The translations under genes were made by a program, and so were the position numbers. A model generated the notes under the pieces. That model was not told the DNA's origin and made no database searches. It saw nothing but the letters and a program-made list of their open reading frames with translations. A DNA stretch of 50,387 nucleotides from Alphaproteobacteria bacterium. GTDB taxonomy: Bacteria; Pseudomonadota; Alphaproteobacteria; SHVW01. The stretch covers positions 1-50,387 of the forward strand of contig SHVW01000006.1 in NCBI GenBank assembly GCA_009694085.1, written 5' to 3'. Of this stretch, positions 1 through 9,083 are shown piece by piece (within the stretch, counting starts at the first letter, position 1; every line of letters starts with the position of its first letter).

Positions 1-2
1 CC

Positions 3-86
3 GACAGATACCGCTATCCGAGAGCCGCCTACGCCGCCAAGTTCGCCATCGTCGCCAGCATCGTCAATCTCGTCACAGGCTTTTGA
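3..86 (+). CDS. possible 3' end of an upstream gene (partial)
   Basis: The third forward frame is open from the window edge to a TGA at 84-86. It encodes about 27 residues, with several aromatic and basic residues followed by a short hydrophobic stretch (AKFAIVASIVNLVTGF). This would suit the C-terminus of a membrane or secreted protein, but it is too short to identify. Its stop overlaps the TTG that could start the next reading frame, so it may equally belong to the same broken gene. Confidence 0.2.
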   Translation, partial: DRYRYPRAAYAAKFAIVASIVNLVTGF

Positions 87-771
87 AGCGGTGGAGCTTC
101 GCCCACCTCGCCGCCGCCCTACGCCAAAGCTACTTTTGCAACAGGTCTACTCTTGGACCTGGGTTTATCTGGAAACCCACTACAACTCTTGACGAAACTT
201 GGTTGCGAGGACTTGTACCGTACCTAAAGGATCGCACGATCACGAATATTGTTCCCGCACCAGGCGGTTCGGACGAGAGTATTCGATACATGACCTTCAA
301 CATCGATGGAGCCCCTTGTGTCGGTTTCTCGATTCTTGCTGGAAGATTCGGGGGGCTTCGAACAGCGGCAGTAGCGGAGGTGTCACTGGCGTATCCGGCT
401 ATTATTGTGGCCTCAAGGGCGCATCTCAACTCGACGCTGCTACGATCAATTCGGTCATGGCAGGTTGGCGCGTAATCGAAAAAGGCGTCGTCATTGCTAG
501 TCCTCCTGCTTCGCTTGTGGAGGCGGCCAAGAAAGTGGGTGTCAGCGCGAGTGTACCTTCATCTCCGCCGCCACAACCTACAGCGCCACCAACTGTAACG
601 TCTCCGGTGATCAATCCAGTTACCACTGGAGTCAGCACGCCCACGCAGCAACCAGGCCGCAGCAGTGATGCCGCCGCACGCCTACCGGAACTCCAAAAGC
701 TTCTGGACCAAAAACTGATATCGCCCGAAGAGTTCGGAACGAAGCGAAAGGCCATTTTAGACGCGCTGTAA
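83..771 (+). pseudogene. SHOCT-domain protein, frameshifted
   Basis: Two overlapping frames make one protein. Frame 2 (83-475) carries a globular part with IRYMTFNIDGAPCVGFS. Frame 1 (to 771) carries GVTGVSGYYCGLKGA, a Pro/Thr-rich linker and a C-terminal SHOCT module (LPELQKLLDQKLISPEEF, short helical oligomerisation domain). The reading switches at a run of six G at 350-355; one more G would join FGG directly to ASNSGSSGG. The start is unclear: a TTG at 83 is the earliest option. Base composition is visibly less GC-rich than downstream genes, which suggests transfer. The SHOCT assignment is good; the rest is unrecognised. It could be a true pseudogene, a slippage-controlled gene or a sequencing indel. 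Confidence 0.6.
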
Positions 772-824
772 AAGCTCTCTTCGAGCCAATGGGCGAGGCT
801 TGGCGCAAGCATACAAAGTGACGC

Positions 825-1862
825 CTACACCTTCGTCCCCCGCCGCCGCATCAGCCACTGAATCAAAAACGGCATCGTCAGCACCACGCTGATCATGCGG
901 GTGGCGTGATGGGTCGACACGAAAGCCGTATCGATGTCGAGAGCCAGCGCCACCAGGCTCATCTCCGCCAGCCCACCCGGCGCGAAGGATAGGACCAGGC
1001 TCTGCATGCTGAGCCCGGTCAGGTGGTGGAGCACCCAGGCGAAGACGACGGTCAGGCTGAGCAGGATCGCGGCCGATGCGCTGCCGGCCACCGCCATTCG
1101 CCTGACCTCGGCGAAGGGTACGCCGGCGAAGCGCGCGCCGACCGCCGAACCCATCACAACCTGCGCGAGGGCCACGATCTCCCAAGGCGGGCGATGGGAG
1201 CTGAGTCCGGTCAGGTGGACGATGGCGCTCAAACCCAGCGGCCCGATCAAGGGGGCAGCCGGCAGCTTCAGCCAGGTGGCGGCGAAATACCCGGCGACGC
1301 CGCAGGCGGCGAGCAGAGCGAACTCCGCAGGATCGAAAGCGAACAGGCCGAGGCCCGGGACTGACTGAACAGGCGGCACATAGCCCTCGACGAAGCGGAA
1401 CCAGAAGGGCAGTACCATCACCACGATGAACACGCGGGTGGAATGGCTGAGCGCTACCAGGCGGTCATCGGCGCCGTTCGCTTGGGCCAGCACGACCATT
1501 TCACCCAGCCCGCCCGGTGTCGCACATAGCAAAGAGGTCAAGGGATCGTGGCCGAAGGATTTACGGAACAGGATCAGGACCAGCAGGGTCGCGGCCACGA
1601 CATAGACGATCACGCCGATCAGGCTGATGGCCCAGGCCTCCAGGCGCGGCAGCACGTCGGGGGTGAAGGCGCTGCCCAACATGACGGCAATCACGACCAC
1701 CATGGTCTGGCGCAGCTTGCCCGGCACGCGCTGGGGCACGCCGGCGATCGAGGCCGCCGTGGTCGCCGCCATGGCGCCCAGCATCCAGGGCAACGGCAGG
1801 CGCAGCCAGTCGAACAGCGCGCCGCCGAGCGTGCCGATCGCCAGCGCGGTTAGAATCGGCAT
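825..1862 (-). CDS. AbrB family membrane protein
   Basis: A 345-residue integral membrane protein of the AbrB family (the 'ammonia monooxygenase' type duplicated membrane protein, not the DNA-binding AbrB). Two similar halves each have several hydrophobic helices and the family signature: CATPGGLGEMV in the first half and SFAPGGLAEMS in the second. The start is the ATG at 1862, giving MPILTALAIG; an open frame continues far upstream, but that part is a shifted-frame shadow of the preceding gene. It is the last gene of a leftward run behind the aspartoacylase-type and ArgE-type deacylases, so a role in moving or sensing their substrates or products is an inference. The transported molecule in this family is not established. 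Confidence 0.85.
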   Translation of the reverse strand: MPILTALAIGTLGGALFDWLRLPLPWMLGAMAATTAASIAGVPQRVPGKLRQTMVVVIAVMLGSAFTPDVLPRLEAWAISLIGVIVYVVAATLLVLILFRKSFGHDPLTSLLCATPGGLGEMVVLAQANGADDRLVALSHSTRVFIVVMVLPFWFRFVEGYVPPVQSVPGLGLFAFDPAEFALLAACGVAGYFAATWLKLPAAPLIGPLGLSAIVHLTGLSSHRPPWEIVALAQVVMGSAVGARFAGVPFAEVRRMAVAGSASAAILLSLTVVFAWVLHHLTGLSMQSLVLSFAPGGLAEMSLVALALDIDTAFVSTHHATRMISVVLTMPFLIQWLMRRRGTKV

Positions 1863-1900
1863 GACAGCGCGGCGCCCAGGGCGCCCAGATTCTTGGAGGC

Positions 1901-2848
1901 TCAGACGAAGCGGCCGAGGCGCACTGCGGTCTGGCCCTTGGTCAACCAGCGCGAGGGCATGATCAGCACGCAATTGTCGTAGGGCGTCAGCACGTCGCGC
2001 CCGCTGTCGCGGCCGAGCACGGTGCCCTTGCGCGCGATCACCTCCATGCCCTTGAAGTCTTGGACGAACTGGAAATCCTCGCTCGCCACGGTGATCGCGT
2101 CGGTGATTTCGATCACTTTCTGCGGCACGTCGGCCTTCTTGCTGTGGCGCGCGATGAAGGCGGGGTCGATGATGTCGGTATGCTTGAGGAAGCGAAGCGT
2201 GGACTCGATCGCCACCTCGACGCTGTTGCGCTCCCAATGCTGGCCGCATTCGATCAGCATGGCATTGCGCTTGTCTGTGCCATCGCCGAAGAAGCGATAG
2301 TCGCGCAGCCGCTTGCCAGCGGCATGACCCTGATCGCTGACCACGATTTCGGGATAGGCCATGGCACGGGCGAGTTGACGGCCTTTCTCCAGCGGGCCGC
2401 TCAGCAGCAAGGGCACGGTTTTGTGCTGCATGGAGTGGATGTCGAAGAGGTAATCGACGGTATCGACGATCGGCCGGATCTGGCGCGCCCGGCGCAGTTC
2501 CACCGAATCGCGCGGGCCGTCGAGCACCGCCTCGGCCCAAACCCGATTGAAATCCTCGTCGACGAAACGCGAGGTCGTGGGATTGGCCGGGTCGAATTTG
2601 TTGAAGGCGGCGATATTGTTGAACCCCAGGGTCAGCTTGCCGCGCACGGGCCGCACATTGTTGCCGAATAGGAAATCGAGTGCGATGGCACCGCACAACT
2701 CGTTGCCATGGGTGACGGCGGCGATCATGACATGAGGGCCGGGCTGGCCGCTGTCGAAGGTGGTCACGTACTCGACGCCTGTGTTGCCGGCGCGATAGGC
2801 CGCGATATCGGGGGCCTTCAATTCGATCGGGTAGATGTCCTGGGGCAA
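1901..2848 (-). CDS. succinylglutamate desuccinylase/aspartoacylase family deacylase
   Basis: A 315-residue zinc-dependent amidohydrolase of the AstE/AspA family. These enzymes cut an acyl group from an N-acyl amino acid. The zinc-binding HGNE motif is at residues 47-50 and the second metal ligand sits in FDIHSM near residue 133. The start chosen is TTG at 2848 because an AGGAG lies six bases upstream and overlaps the ArgE stop; the open frame extends further but would run well into ArgE. Order argE, this gene, abrB suggests one leftward operon for N-acyl amino acid breakdown. The substrate cannot be read from sequence: N-acetyl-aspartate, N-succinyl-glutamate and N-acetyl-diaminobutyrate enzymes (DoeB) are all relatives. 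Confidence 0.82.
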   Translation of the reverse strand: MPQDIYPIELKAPDIAAYRAGNTGVEYVTTFDSGQPGPHVMIAAVTHGNELCGAIALDFLFGNNVRPVRGKLTLGFNNIAAFNKFDPANPTTSRFVDEDFNRVWAEAVLDGPRDSVELRRARQIRPIVDTVDYLFDIHSMQHKTVPLLLSGPLEKGRQLARAMAYPEIVVSDQGHAAGKRLRDYRFFGDGTDKRNAMLIECGQHWERNSVEVAIESTLRFLKHTDIIDPAFIARHSKKADVPQKVIEITDAITVASEDFQFVQDFKGMEVIARKGTVLGRDSGRDVLTPYDNCVLIMPSRWLTKGQTAVRLGRFV

Positions 2849-2858
2849 ATCGGCTCTC

Positions 2859-4025
2859 CTATTGGGCGCAGACTCTGTCCATGAGCCTGTGCAGAAAGGT
2901 TTCGCACTGGGCGAGATGGTCGAGGCTGACATACTCGTTCGGCTTATGCGCCATGTCGATATCGCCGGGGCCGCAGACGATGGTTTCGATGCCGGCTTCC
3001 TGGAAGCGGCCGGCCTCGGTACCGAAGGCGACCTTGGCGACCGCGTTGGCGCCGGTCAGCGCCTTGCCCAGCTGTACAGCTTCCGCGCTCTCATCCATAG
3101 CGAGACCCGGGATTTCCGACAGCTCCTCCCAGGTAAAGCCGCTTTCGGCATGAACGGTGCGCATCTCCGGCAGCAGCTTAACCTCGGCGAAGGATTTGAC
3201 CTCGGCGAACAGGGTTTCGGGATTGTCGCCGGGGATGTAGCGGAACTCGAAATCGAAATGGCAATCGAGCGGCACGATGTTGAGCGCCGTGCCGCCCTGG
3301 ATGATTCCGGTATGGGCGGTGGTGTGGGGGATGTCGAAATCGCGGTTATAAGGTCCGCGGTCGCGGAAGCGCCGCGCCATGCCCTTGAGATAGGCGACGA
3401 TTTCGCAAGCCACCTCGACCGCGTTGACGCCAAGGGGGGCGAGGGAGGAATGACATTCCAGCCCGCGTACCCGGCAACGCCAAGATTTCTTGCCCTTGTG
3501 CGCGATCACCAGCTTCATGCCGGTGGGCTCGCCGACGATGCAGGTCTTGGGCCGGATGCCGGCCTGCTTGAGATCGGCGATCAGCCGGGTCACGCCGATG
3601 CAGCCGACCTCCTCGTCATAGGAAAAGGCGAGGTGGATCGGCACTTTCGGCTTGCGCCGGATGAACTCGGGCACGAGTGCCAGCACGATGGCGACAAAGC
3701 TCTTCATGTCGCAGGTGCCGCGGCCGAACAGCTTGCCGTCTTTTTCCACCGCCTTGAACGGATCGGTGGTCCAGGGTTGGCCGTCCACGGGCACCACGTC
3801 GGTATGGCCGGAGAGCACGATGCCGGGGCCGGTCGCGGGGCCCAGCGTGGCGAACAAATTCGCTTTGCGCCGGTCGTCGTCATAGGTCAGCCGGCTCTCG
3901 ATGCCGAAACCGGCGAGGTAGGTTTTGACCCAACCGATCAGCTCCAAATTGGAATCGCGGCTGGTCGTGTCGTAGCCGATCAGGCGGCGAATCATCTCCA
4001 GGCTGGCGTCGGTCGGTCGTGGCAC
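2859..4025 (-). CDS. argE: acetylornithine deacetylase-like M20 peptidase
   Basis: A 388-residue M20 metallopeptidase of the ArgE/DapE type, which hydrolyses N-acyl amino acids such as N-acetylornithine in the cytoplasm. Visible signatures are SGHTDVVPVDG (residues 72-82, metal ligand H74 and D76), GRGTCDMK with bridging Asp107, and the catalytic pair in YDEEVG (E138/E139). Length matches ArgE. It starts at GTG 4023-4025 with GGAG seven bases upstream. It is the first gene of the leftward trio and is divergent from the DUF1330/ABC operon across a 165-base gap. Its neighbours favour catabolic use of acylated amino acids over arginine synthesis, but the family cannot separate these. Confidence 0.85.
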   Translation of the reverse strand: MPRPTDASLEMIRRLIGYDTTSRDSNLELIGWVKTYLAGFGIESRLTYDDDRRKANLFATLGPATGPGIVLSGHTDVVPVDGQPWTTDPFKAVEKDGKLFGRGTCDMKSFVAIVLALVPEFIRRKPKVPIHLAFSYDEEVGCIGVTRLIADLKQAGIRPKTCIVGEPTGMKLVIAHKGKKSWRCRVRGLECHSSLAPLGVNAVEVACEIVAYLKGMARRFRDRGPYNRDFDIPHTTAHTGIIQGGTALNIVPLDCHFDFEFRYIPGDNPETLFAEVKSFAEVKLLPEMRTVHAESGFTWEELSEIPGLAMDESAEAVQLGKALTGANAVAKVAFGTEAGRFQEAGIETIVCGPGDIDMAHKPNEYVSLDHLAQCETFLHRLMDRVCAQ

Positions 4026-4190
4026 TCGGAATCTCCGCGGGGCGGTTGCATCGACAGGGCGGTAGCCTAAGCCTTGGGATGGGCGGAATAAACACCTATT
4101 CGCGCCGTCGTTCCGCCTGCAACGGCTGTCGCAAGGAGCCCGGATGCCATGCTATCTATGGCGCCGATCCATCCATCACAGGAGCATGCA

Positions 4191-4487
4191 ATGGCCAAGG
4201 CCTACTGGATTTCCGCCTATCGTTCCATTTCCAATCCCGACGCGCTTGCCGCCTATGCCAAGCTGGCCGGTCCGGCGCTCGCGGCGGCTGGGGGCCGTTT
4301 CTTGGCGCGCGGCATGGCGGCCGAGGTCATGGAGGCCGGCGTGATGCAGCGGACCGTACTGATCGAGTTCGACAGCGTGGCGCAGGCGGTCGCGGCTTAT
4401 AGCAGCCCTGGCTATCAGGCGGCGCTGGCCGCGCTGGGCGAGAACGCGGTCGAGCGCGATATCCGCATTGTCGAAGGCGTGGCTTAG
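4191..4487 (+). CDS. DUF1330 family protein
   Basis: A 98-residue protein matching the DUF1330 family, small ferredoxin-fold (dimeric alpha-beta barrel-like) proteins of unknown function. The pattern AYWISAYRSISNPDALAAYAKLAGPAL near the start and SPGYQAALAALGENAVERDIRIVEG at the end is typical, written here as the family hallmark positions 3-27 and 66-95. The start at 4191 is set by AGGAG at 4180-4184; the frame is open 14 codons further upstream without a ribosome site. It is the first gene of the rightward run that leads into the peptide ABC importer, 111 bases ahead of the binding protein. The link between the two is positional only. Confidence 0.75.
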   Translation: MAKAYWISAYRSISNPDALAAYAKLAGPALAAAGGRFLARGMAAEVMEAGVMQRTVLIEFDSVAQAVAAYSSPGYQAALAALGENAVERDIRIVEGVA

Positions 4488-4598
4488 CGCTTCGGCGCTT
4501 ATTGCAAACCCGGCCGGACTCCTGCATCCTTCGCCGAAAGCATAAGCGCGCTGCCGGGCTGACAGGGATCCGGCGCGACGTCCATTAGGAGATCGGAC

Positions 4599-6170
4599 AT
4601 GAAGAGAATTTTCGCCGCCACGGGCGCGGGGCTGGCGGCCGCCGTATTTCTGGCATCCGCGGTTGCGGCTGCTGAGATCACTATCGGCCTTGGCGCCGAT
4701 GTGACCTCTATGGATCCGCACTACCACACCCTCAGCCCCAACAACAATATCGCCACCCATGTGTTCGGCACGCTGATCGATCAGGATGAGATGCAGAAGC
4801 TGAAACCGGGCCTGGCAGAATCCTGGCGCATCATCGATGACAGCACCTGGGAGTTCAAGCTGCGCCGGGGCGTCAAATTCCACGATGGATCCGATTTCAC
4901 GGCCGATGACGTGGTTGCCACCCTGGCACGCGTGCCAGCCGTGCCGAATAGCCCGGCGGCCTTCACCATCTACACCAAGTCGATCGCCGGCGTGAGCGTG
5001 GTCGATCCCCATACCATGATAGTCAAGACCGCCGGTCCCTACCCCCTGTTGCCGACCGACCTGAGCAACATCTTCATCATCTCCCAGAAGCAGGCCAAGG
5101 CGGCGACGGAGGACTTCAACGCGGGCAAAGCCATGAACGGCACGGGACCGTTCAAATTTGCCAGCTGGGCGAGGGGCGATCGCATCAATCTCGTGCGCAA
5201 TGACGGCTATTGGGGCCCGAAGCCCGCCTGGGACAAGGTGACGTTCAAGCTGATCACCAACGACCCCTCGCGCGTTGCGGCGCTGCTGGCCGGGGATCTC
5301 AATGCCATCGAGATCGTGCCCACCGCGGACATGGCGAAACTCAAGACCAACAAGGACATCAATATTTTCCGCGTTGTGTCCAATCGCATCATCTTCTTTC
5401 ACCTCGACACGGATCGCGATGTTTCGCCTTTCGTGACCGACAAGCAGGGCAAGCCGCTCGATCGCAATCCGCTCAAGGATCTGCGCGTGCGCAAGGCGTT
5501 ATCGAAGGCGCTCAATCGCCCCGGCATCGTCGATCGCGTCATGGAAGGCGAGGCAATTCCAGCGGGTCAGCTTCTGCCCGATGGATTCTACGGCACCAGC
5601 CCCAACCTCAAGCCCGAGGCTTACGATGTCGAAGGCGCGCGCAAGCTGTTGGCCGAGGCAGGCTATCCCCAGGGCTTCGCCATAACCATCCATGGCCCCA
5701 ACAATCGCTACGTCAATGACGAGAAGATCGTGCAGGCCGCAGCCCAGATGTTCGCTCGCATCGGCGTGGATGCCAAGGTCGAAACCATGCCGAGCAACGT
5801 GTTCTTCACGCGTGCCAACAAGCTGGAATTCAGCTTCATGCTGGTTGGTTGGGGTTCGGGCACGGGCGAAGTGTCCTCGCCCCTGCGCTCGCTGTTGGCG
5901 ACCTTCGATGCCGCGCGCGGCATGGGCACGGCCAATCGCGGCCGCTACTCCAACAAGCAGATGGACGCCTTGCTCGACCAGGCGCTGGCAACCGTGGACG
6001 ACGCCAAGCGCGAAAAGCTGCTGCAACAGGCGAGCGAGGTCGCGATCAACAATCTGGGCATTATTCCCCTGCATTACCAGGTCAATAGCTGGGCGACCCG
6101 CAAGGGGGTCATGTATGTGCCGCGCACCGACGAAAACACGCTGGCCCTCGAATTCAAGCCGAGATCGTGA
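4599..6170 (+). CDS. ABC transporter substrate-binding protein, peptide/nickel family 5
   Basis: A 523-residue periplasmic binding protein of the DppA/OppA (SBP_bac_5) family. An N-terminal signal peptide ends near ASAVAAAE (cleavage around residue 25). The family signature follows: PGLAESWRIIDDSTWEFKLR and RRGVKFHDGSDFTADDV. Length is typical. An AGGAG stands ahead of the ATG. Four further genes with 4-base overlaps complete the importer, so the operon supplies all five parts of a Dpp/Opp system. Neighbouring deacylases and a peptidase suggest small or N-blocked peptides as cargo, but this family also binds glutathione, opines and nickel chelates. Confidence 0.9.
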   Translation: MKRIFAATGAGLAAAVFLASAVAAAEITIGLGADVTSMDPHYHTLSPNNNIATHVFGTLIDQDEMQKLKPGLAESWRIIDDSTWEFKLRRGVKFHDGSDFTADDVVATLARVPAVPNSPAAFTIYTKSIAGVSVVDPHTMIVKTAGPYPLLPTDLSNIFIISQKQAKAATEDFNAGKAMNGTGPFKFASWARGDRINLVRNDGYWGPKPAWDKVTFKLITNDPSRVAALLAGDLNAIEIVPTADMAKLKTNKDINIFRVVSNRIIFFHLDTDRDVSPFVTDKQGKPLDRNPLKDLRVRKALSKALNRPGIVDRVMEGEAIPAGQLLPDGFYGTSPNLKPEAYDVEGARKLLAEAGYPQGFAITIHGPNNRYVNDEKIVQAAAQMFARIGVDAKVETMPSNVFFTRANKLEFSFMLVGWGSGTGEVSSPLRSLLATFDAARGMGTANRGRYSNKQMDALLDQALATVDDAKREKLLQQASEVAINNLGIIPLHYQVNSWATRKGVMYVPRTDENTLALEFKPRS

Positions 6171-6205
6171 GCCGCACCACCTAGTCCGGACGGGAAAGCC
6201 CGCAC

Positions 6206-7183
6206 ATGCCGGTCTATTTCATCCGCCGCATGATGCAGAGCGTGCTCGTGCTCTTCGTGATGTCGCTGCTGGTCTTCGTCGGCGTGTTCGCGATCGGCAA
6301 CCCGATCGACATCCTGATCAGCCCCGAGGCGGACCAGCATGAGATTGAGCGGGCGACCCGGGCGCTCGGTCTGGACAAGCCGCTATGGGAACAGTACGGC
6401 CTGTTCGTGGTCAATGCGCTCAAGGGCGATCTCGGCCGCTCCTTCGTGTTCAACATCCCGGCGATCGACCTGATCCTGCAACGCATGCCTGCGACCATGG
6501 AATTGGCAATCACCGCCACCTTCATGGGCGTGCTGCTCGGCATTCCACTCGGCATGTGGGCCGGTCTCAGGCCCGAAAGCTTCAGCGGCAAGCTGATCAT
6601 GTCGGGTTCGATTCTAGGTTTCAGCCTGCCGACCTTCTGGGTCGGGCTGATGCTGATCATGATCTTCGCGGTCTTTCTCGGTTGGCTGCCCTCCACGGGG
6701 CGCGGGCAGACGCGCGAGTTCCTGGGCGTGCACCTCAGTATTCTGACCTGGGACGGTTTGCGCCATCTGGCCATGCCAGCGTTCAACCTGGCCCTGTTCA
6801 AGCTGTCCCTGGTCATCCGCCTGGCGCGCGCGGGCACGCGTGAGGCGATCTTGCAAGACTACGTCAAGTTTGCACGGGCCAAAGGGGTTAGCTCGAGGCG
6901 GATCATCGGCGTCCATGTGTTCAAGAACATCATGATTCCGATCGTGACTGTGCTGGGGCTGGAGCTGGGCTCGACGATCGCCTTTGCCGTGGTTACCGAA
7001 ACCGTGTTTGCCTGGCCCGGAATGGGCAAGCTGATCATCGATTCGATCAACCTCTTGGACCGACCGGTCATCGTTGCCTATCTCATGGTCATCGTGTTCA
7101 TGTTTATCTTCATCAATCTTGTGGTCGACCTGCTCTATTCCGTGCTCGACCCGCGCGTACGTATCTCGGAGTCCAAGGGATGA
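6206..7183 (+). CDS. ABC peptide transporter permease, DppB/OppB type
   Basis: A 325-residue inner-membrane permease of the DppB/OppB/GsiC family. Six hydrophobic segments are visible, beginning right at the N-terminus (FIRRMMQSVLVLFVMSLLVF). The EAA loop that docks the ATPase is seen around DYVKFARAKGVSSRRIIGVH. It lies 35 bases after the binding protein and its stop overlaps the ATG of the second permease (ATGA), so translation is probably coupled. Nothing odd in length or composition. Confidence 0.92.
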   Translation: MPVYFIRRMMQSVLVLFVMSLLVFVGVFAIGNPIDILISPEADQHEIERATRALGLDKPLWEQYGLFVVNALKGDLGRSFVFNIPAIDLILQRMPATMELAITATFMGVLLGIPLGMWAGLRPESFSGKLIMSGSILGFSLPTFWVGLMLIMIFAVFLGWLPSTGRGQTREFLGVHLSILTWDGLRHLAMPAFNLALFKLSLVIRLARAGTREAILQDYVKFARAKGVSSRRIIGVHVFKNIMIPIVTVLGLELGSTIAFAVVTETVFAWPGMGKLIIDSINLLDRPVIVAYLMVIVFMFIFINLVVDLLYSVLDPRVRISESKG

Positions 7184-8097
7184 CCGCGCCCGATACCGCA
7201 CTCGAACCTGCGCTGGCAGCGAAGCCGCAGACGCCGTTCCAGCGCTTCCTCGCCGATTTCTTCGACAGCAAAATAGCGACCGCAGGGCTCGTGGTGCTTG
7301 CCATCATTCTATTCGTGGCGATCTTCGCGCCCTGGATTTCGCCGCAGAATCCCTACGATTTGAGCAAGCTCGACATCATGGATGGCCGGCTGGAGCCAGG
7401 CACCAAGAGCATGGATGGCAAACCCTTCCTGCTCGGCACCGACGACCAGGGGCGCGACATGCTGAGCGCGATCTTCTACGGCCTGCGCACCAGCCTGGCC
7501 GTGGGCGTGACGGCGTCGTTCTGCGCCATGATTCTGGGCATGACCATGGGCCTGACCGCCGCCTATTTCGGCGGGCTGGTCGAAACGATCATCATGCGCA
7601 TCGTCGATATCCAGCTCAGCTTCCCCTCCATCCTGATTGCCCTGATCTTGCTGGCGGTATTGGGGCAGGGGGTGGACAAGATCATCATCGCGTTGATCGC
7701 CGTCCAGTGGGCCTATTACGCGCGCACGACGCGCGGTACGGCGCTGGTCGAGCGGCGCAAGGAGTATATCGAGGCCGCCCAATGCTTGGCCCTCGGCGAT
7801 CGCCGCGTTGTGTTTCGCCACCTGTTTCCGAACTGCCTGCCGCCGATCATCGTGGTCAACACGGTGTTGATCGCGAACGCGATCGCGCTTGAAGCGACTC
7901 TGTCCTTCCTGGGCCTGGGCCTGCCCATCACCGAACCCTCGCTCGGCCTGCTGATCGCCAACGGCTTTACCTATCTGCTCTCGGGCAAGTATTGGATCAG
8001 CTTCTTCCCCGGCGTCGCCCTATTGTTCACCATCGTCAGCATCAACCTGGTGGGCGATCAGCTGCGCGACGTGCTTAACCCGCGGCTCCAGAAATGA
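7180..8097 (+). CDS. ABC peptide transporter permease, DppC/OppC type
   Basis: A 305-residue permease of the DppC/OppC type. The N-terminal cytoplasmic tail and first helix (residues about 20-50) are followed by the periplasmic LLGTDDQGRDMLSAIFYG motif, diagnostic of this family, and then five more helices. The EAA loop is in EYIEAAQCLALGDRRVVFRH. It pairs with the preceding DppB-type permease to form the membrane channel. Start and stop each overlap the neighbouring gene by four bases, so the operon is tightly coupled. Confidence 0.92.
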   Translation: MTAPDTALEPALAAKPQTPFQRFLADFFDSKIATAGLVVLAIILFVAIFAPWISPQNPYDLSKLDIMDGRLEPGTKSMDGKPFLLGTDDQGRDMLSAIFYGLRTSLAVGVTASFCAMILGMTMGLTAAYFGGLVETIIMRIVDIQLSFPSILIALILLAVLGQGVDKIIIALIAVQWAYYARTTRGTALVERRKEYIEAAQCLALGDRRVVFRHLFPNCLPPIIVVNTVLIANAIALEATLSFLGLGLPITEPSLGLLIANGFTYLLSGKYWISFFPGVALLFTIVSINLVGDQLRDVLNPRLQK

Positions 8098-9083
8098 CGG
8101 GTGGGAGCGACGCGCCGACGCTGGTCGTTGAGAACCTGCGCACCCATTTCTTCACCCGCGCCGGCGTGGTCAAGGCGGTGGACGATGTCAGCTTCACCGT
8201 GACCAAGGGCCGCATCCTGGGCTTGGTCGGCGAGTCGGGCTCGGGCAAGTCGATCACCGGCTTTTCCATTATCGGTCTGGTCGATCCGCCCGGCCGCGTG
8301 GTTGAAGGGCGCATCCTGTTTCAGGGCCGCGATCTCGCCAGCTTGGCTGAGAATGAGGCGCGCAAGCTGCGCGGCAGCCGTATCGCGATGATCTTCCAGG
8401 ACCCGATGATGACGCTCAATCCGGTCCTGCGCATCGACACCCAGATGATCGAGGCGGTCCAGGCCCATGAGCCGGTTGATCGCGAGACCGCTCGTCAACG
8501 CGCACGCGATGCCCTGGGCAAGGTGGGTATCCCCTCGCCGGATGAGCGGCTCAAGGCCTATCCGCACCAGTTCTCGGGCGGCATGCGCCAGCGTGTCGCC
8601 ATCGCCACGGCGCTGCTCCACAGGCCTGAACTGATCATCTGCGACGAGCCGACCACGGCGCTCGACGTGACCATCCAGGGCCAGATTCTCTACGAGATGC
8701 AGAAGCTGTGTCGGGATAGTGGCACGGCGCTGATCTGGATTACCCACGATCTCTCTGTGATCGCGGGGCTCGCCGACGAGGTCTGCGTCATGTATGCCGG
8801 CCGCATCGTCGAGGCCGGTACGGTGGATGAGGTGCTGGATCGGCCACTCCATCCCTACACGCTCGGCCTGATCGGCTCGGTGCCCAGTCGAAATGTGCGG
8901 GGGCGGCCACTGGCGCAAATTCCCGGCATGACGCCCTCGCTGCTGTCTCTGCCGCCGGGTTGCGCCTTTCGGACGCGCTGCGAGCGCGCCGACGCGGCCT
9001 GCATGGAAGCGCCCGCGATCACACTGCCGCTGGCCAACCGACCGATCCGTTGTGTCCATCCCAATCTGGCGGCCTCGTCATGA
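8094..9083 (+). CDS. ABC peptide transporter ATPase, DppD/OppD type
   Basis: A 329-residue ATPase. Walker A GESGSGKS (near residue 46), signature [12 protein letters not shown], Walker [13 protein letters not shown] and the switch histidine in WITHDLS are all intact. The C-terminal oligopeptide/dipeptide transporter extension follows, with cysteines in [17 protein letters not shown] that in relatives hold an iron-sulfur cluster. It starts in a 4-base overlap with the permease and ends in one with the second ATPase. With its partner it forms the heterodimeric motor of the importer. Confidence 0.93.
   Translation: MTGGSDAPTLVVENLRTHFFTRAGVVKAVDDVSFTVTKGRILGLVGESGSGKSITGFSIIGLVDPPGRVVEGRILFQGRDLASLAENEARKLRGSRIAMIFQDPMMTLNPVLRIDTQMIEAVQAHEPVDRETARQRARDALGKVGIPSPDERLKAYPHQFSGGMRQRVAIATALLHRPELIICDEPTTALDVTIQGQILYEMQKLCRDSGTALIWITHDLSVIAGLADEVCVMYAGRIVEAGTVDEVLDRPLHPYTLGLIGSVPSRNVRGRPLAQIPGMTPSLLSLPPGCAFRTRCERADAACMEAPAITLPLANRPIRCVHPNLAASS

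Noticed and set aside
825-2696. A 623-codon leftward open frame
   Set aside because: Only its second part (from ATG 1862) is the AbrB protein. The first 277 codons read the aspartoacylase gene in a shifted frame and are Arg-rich nonsense.
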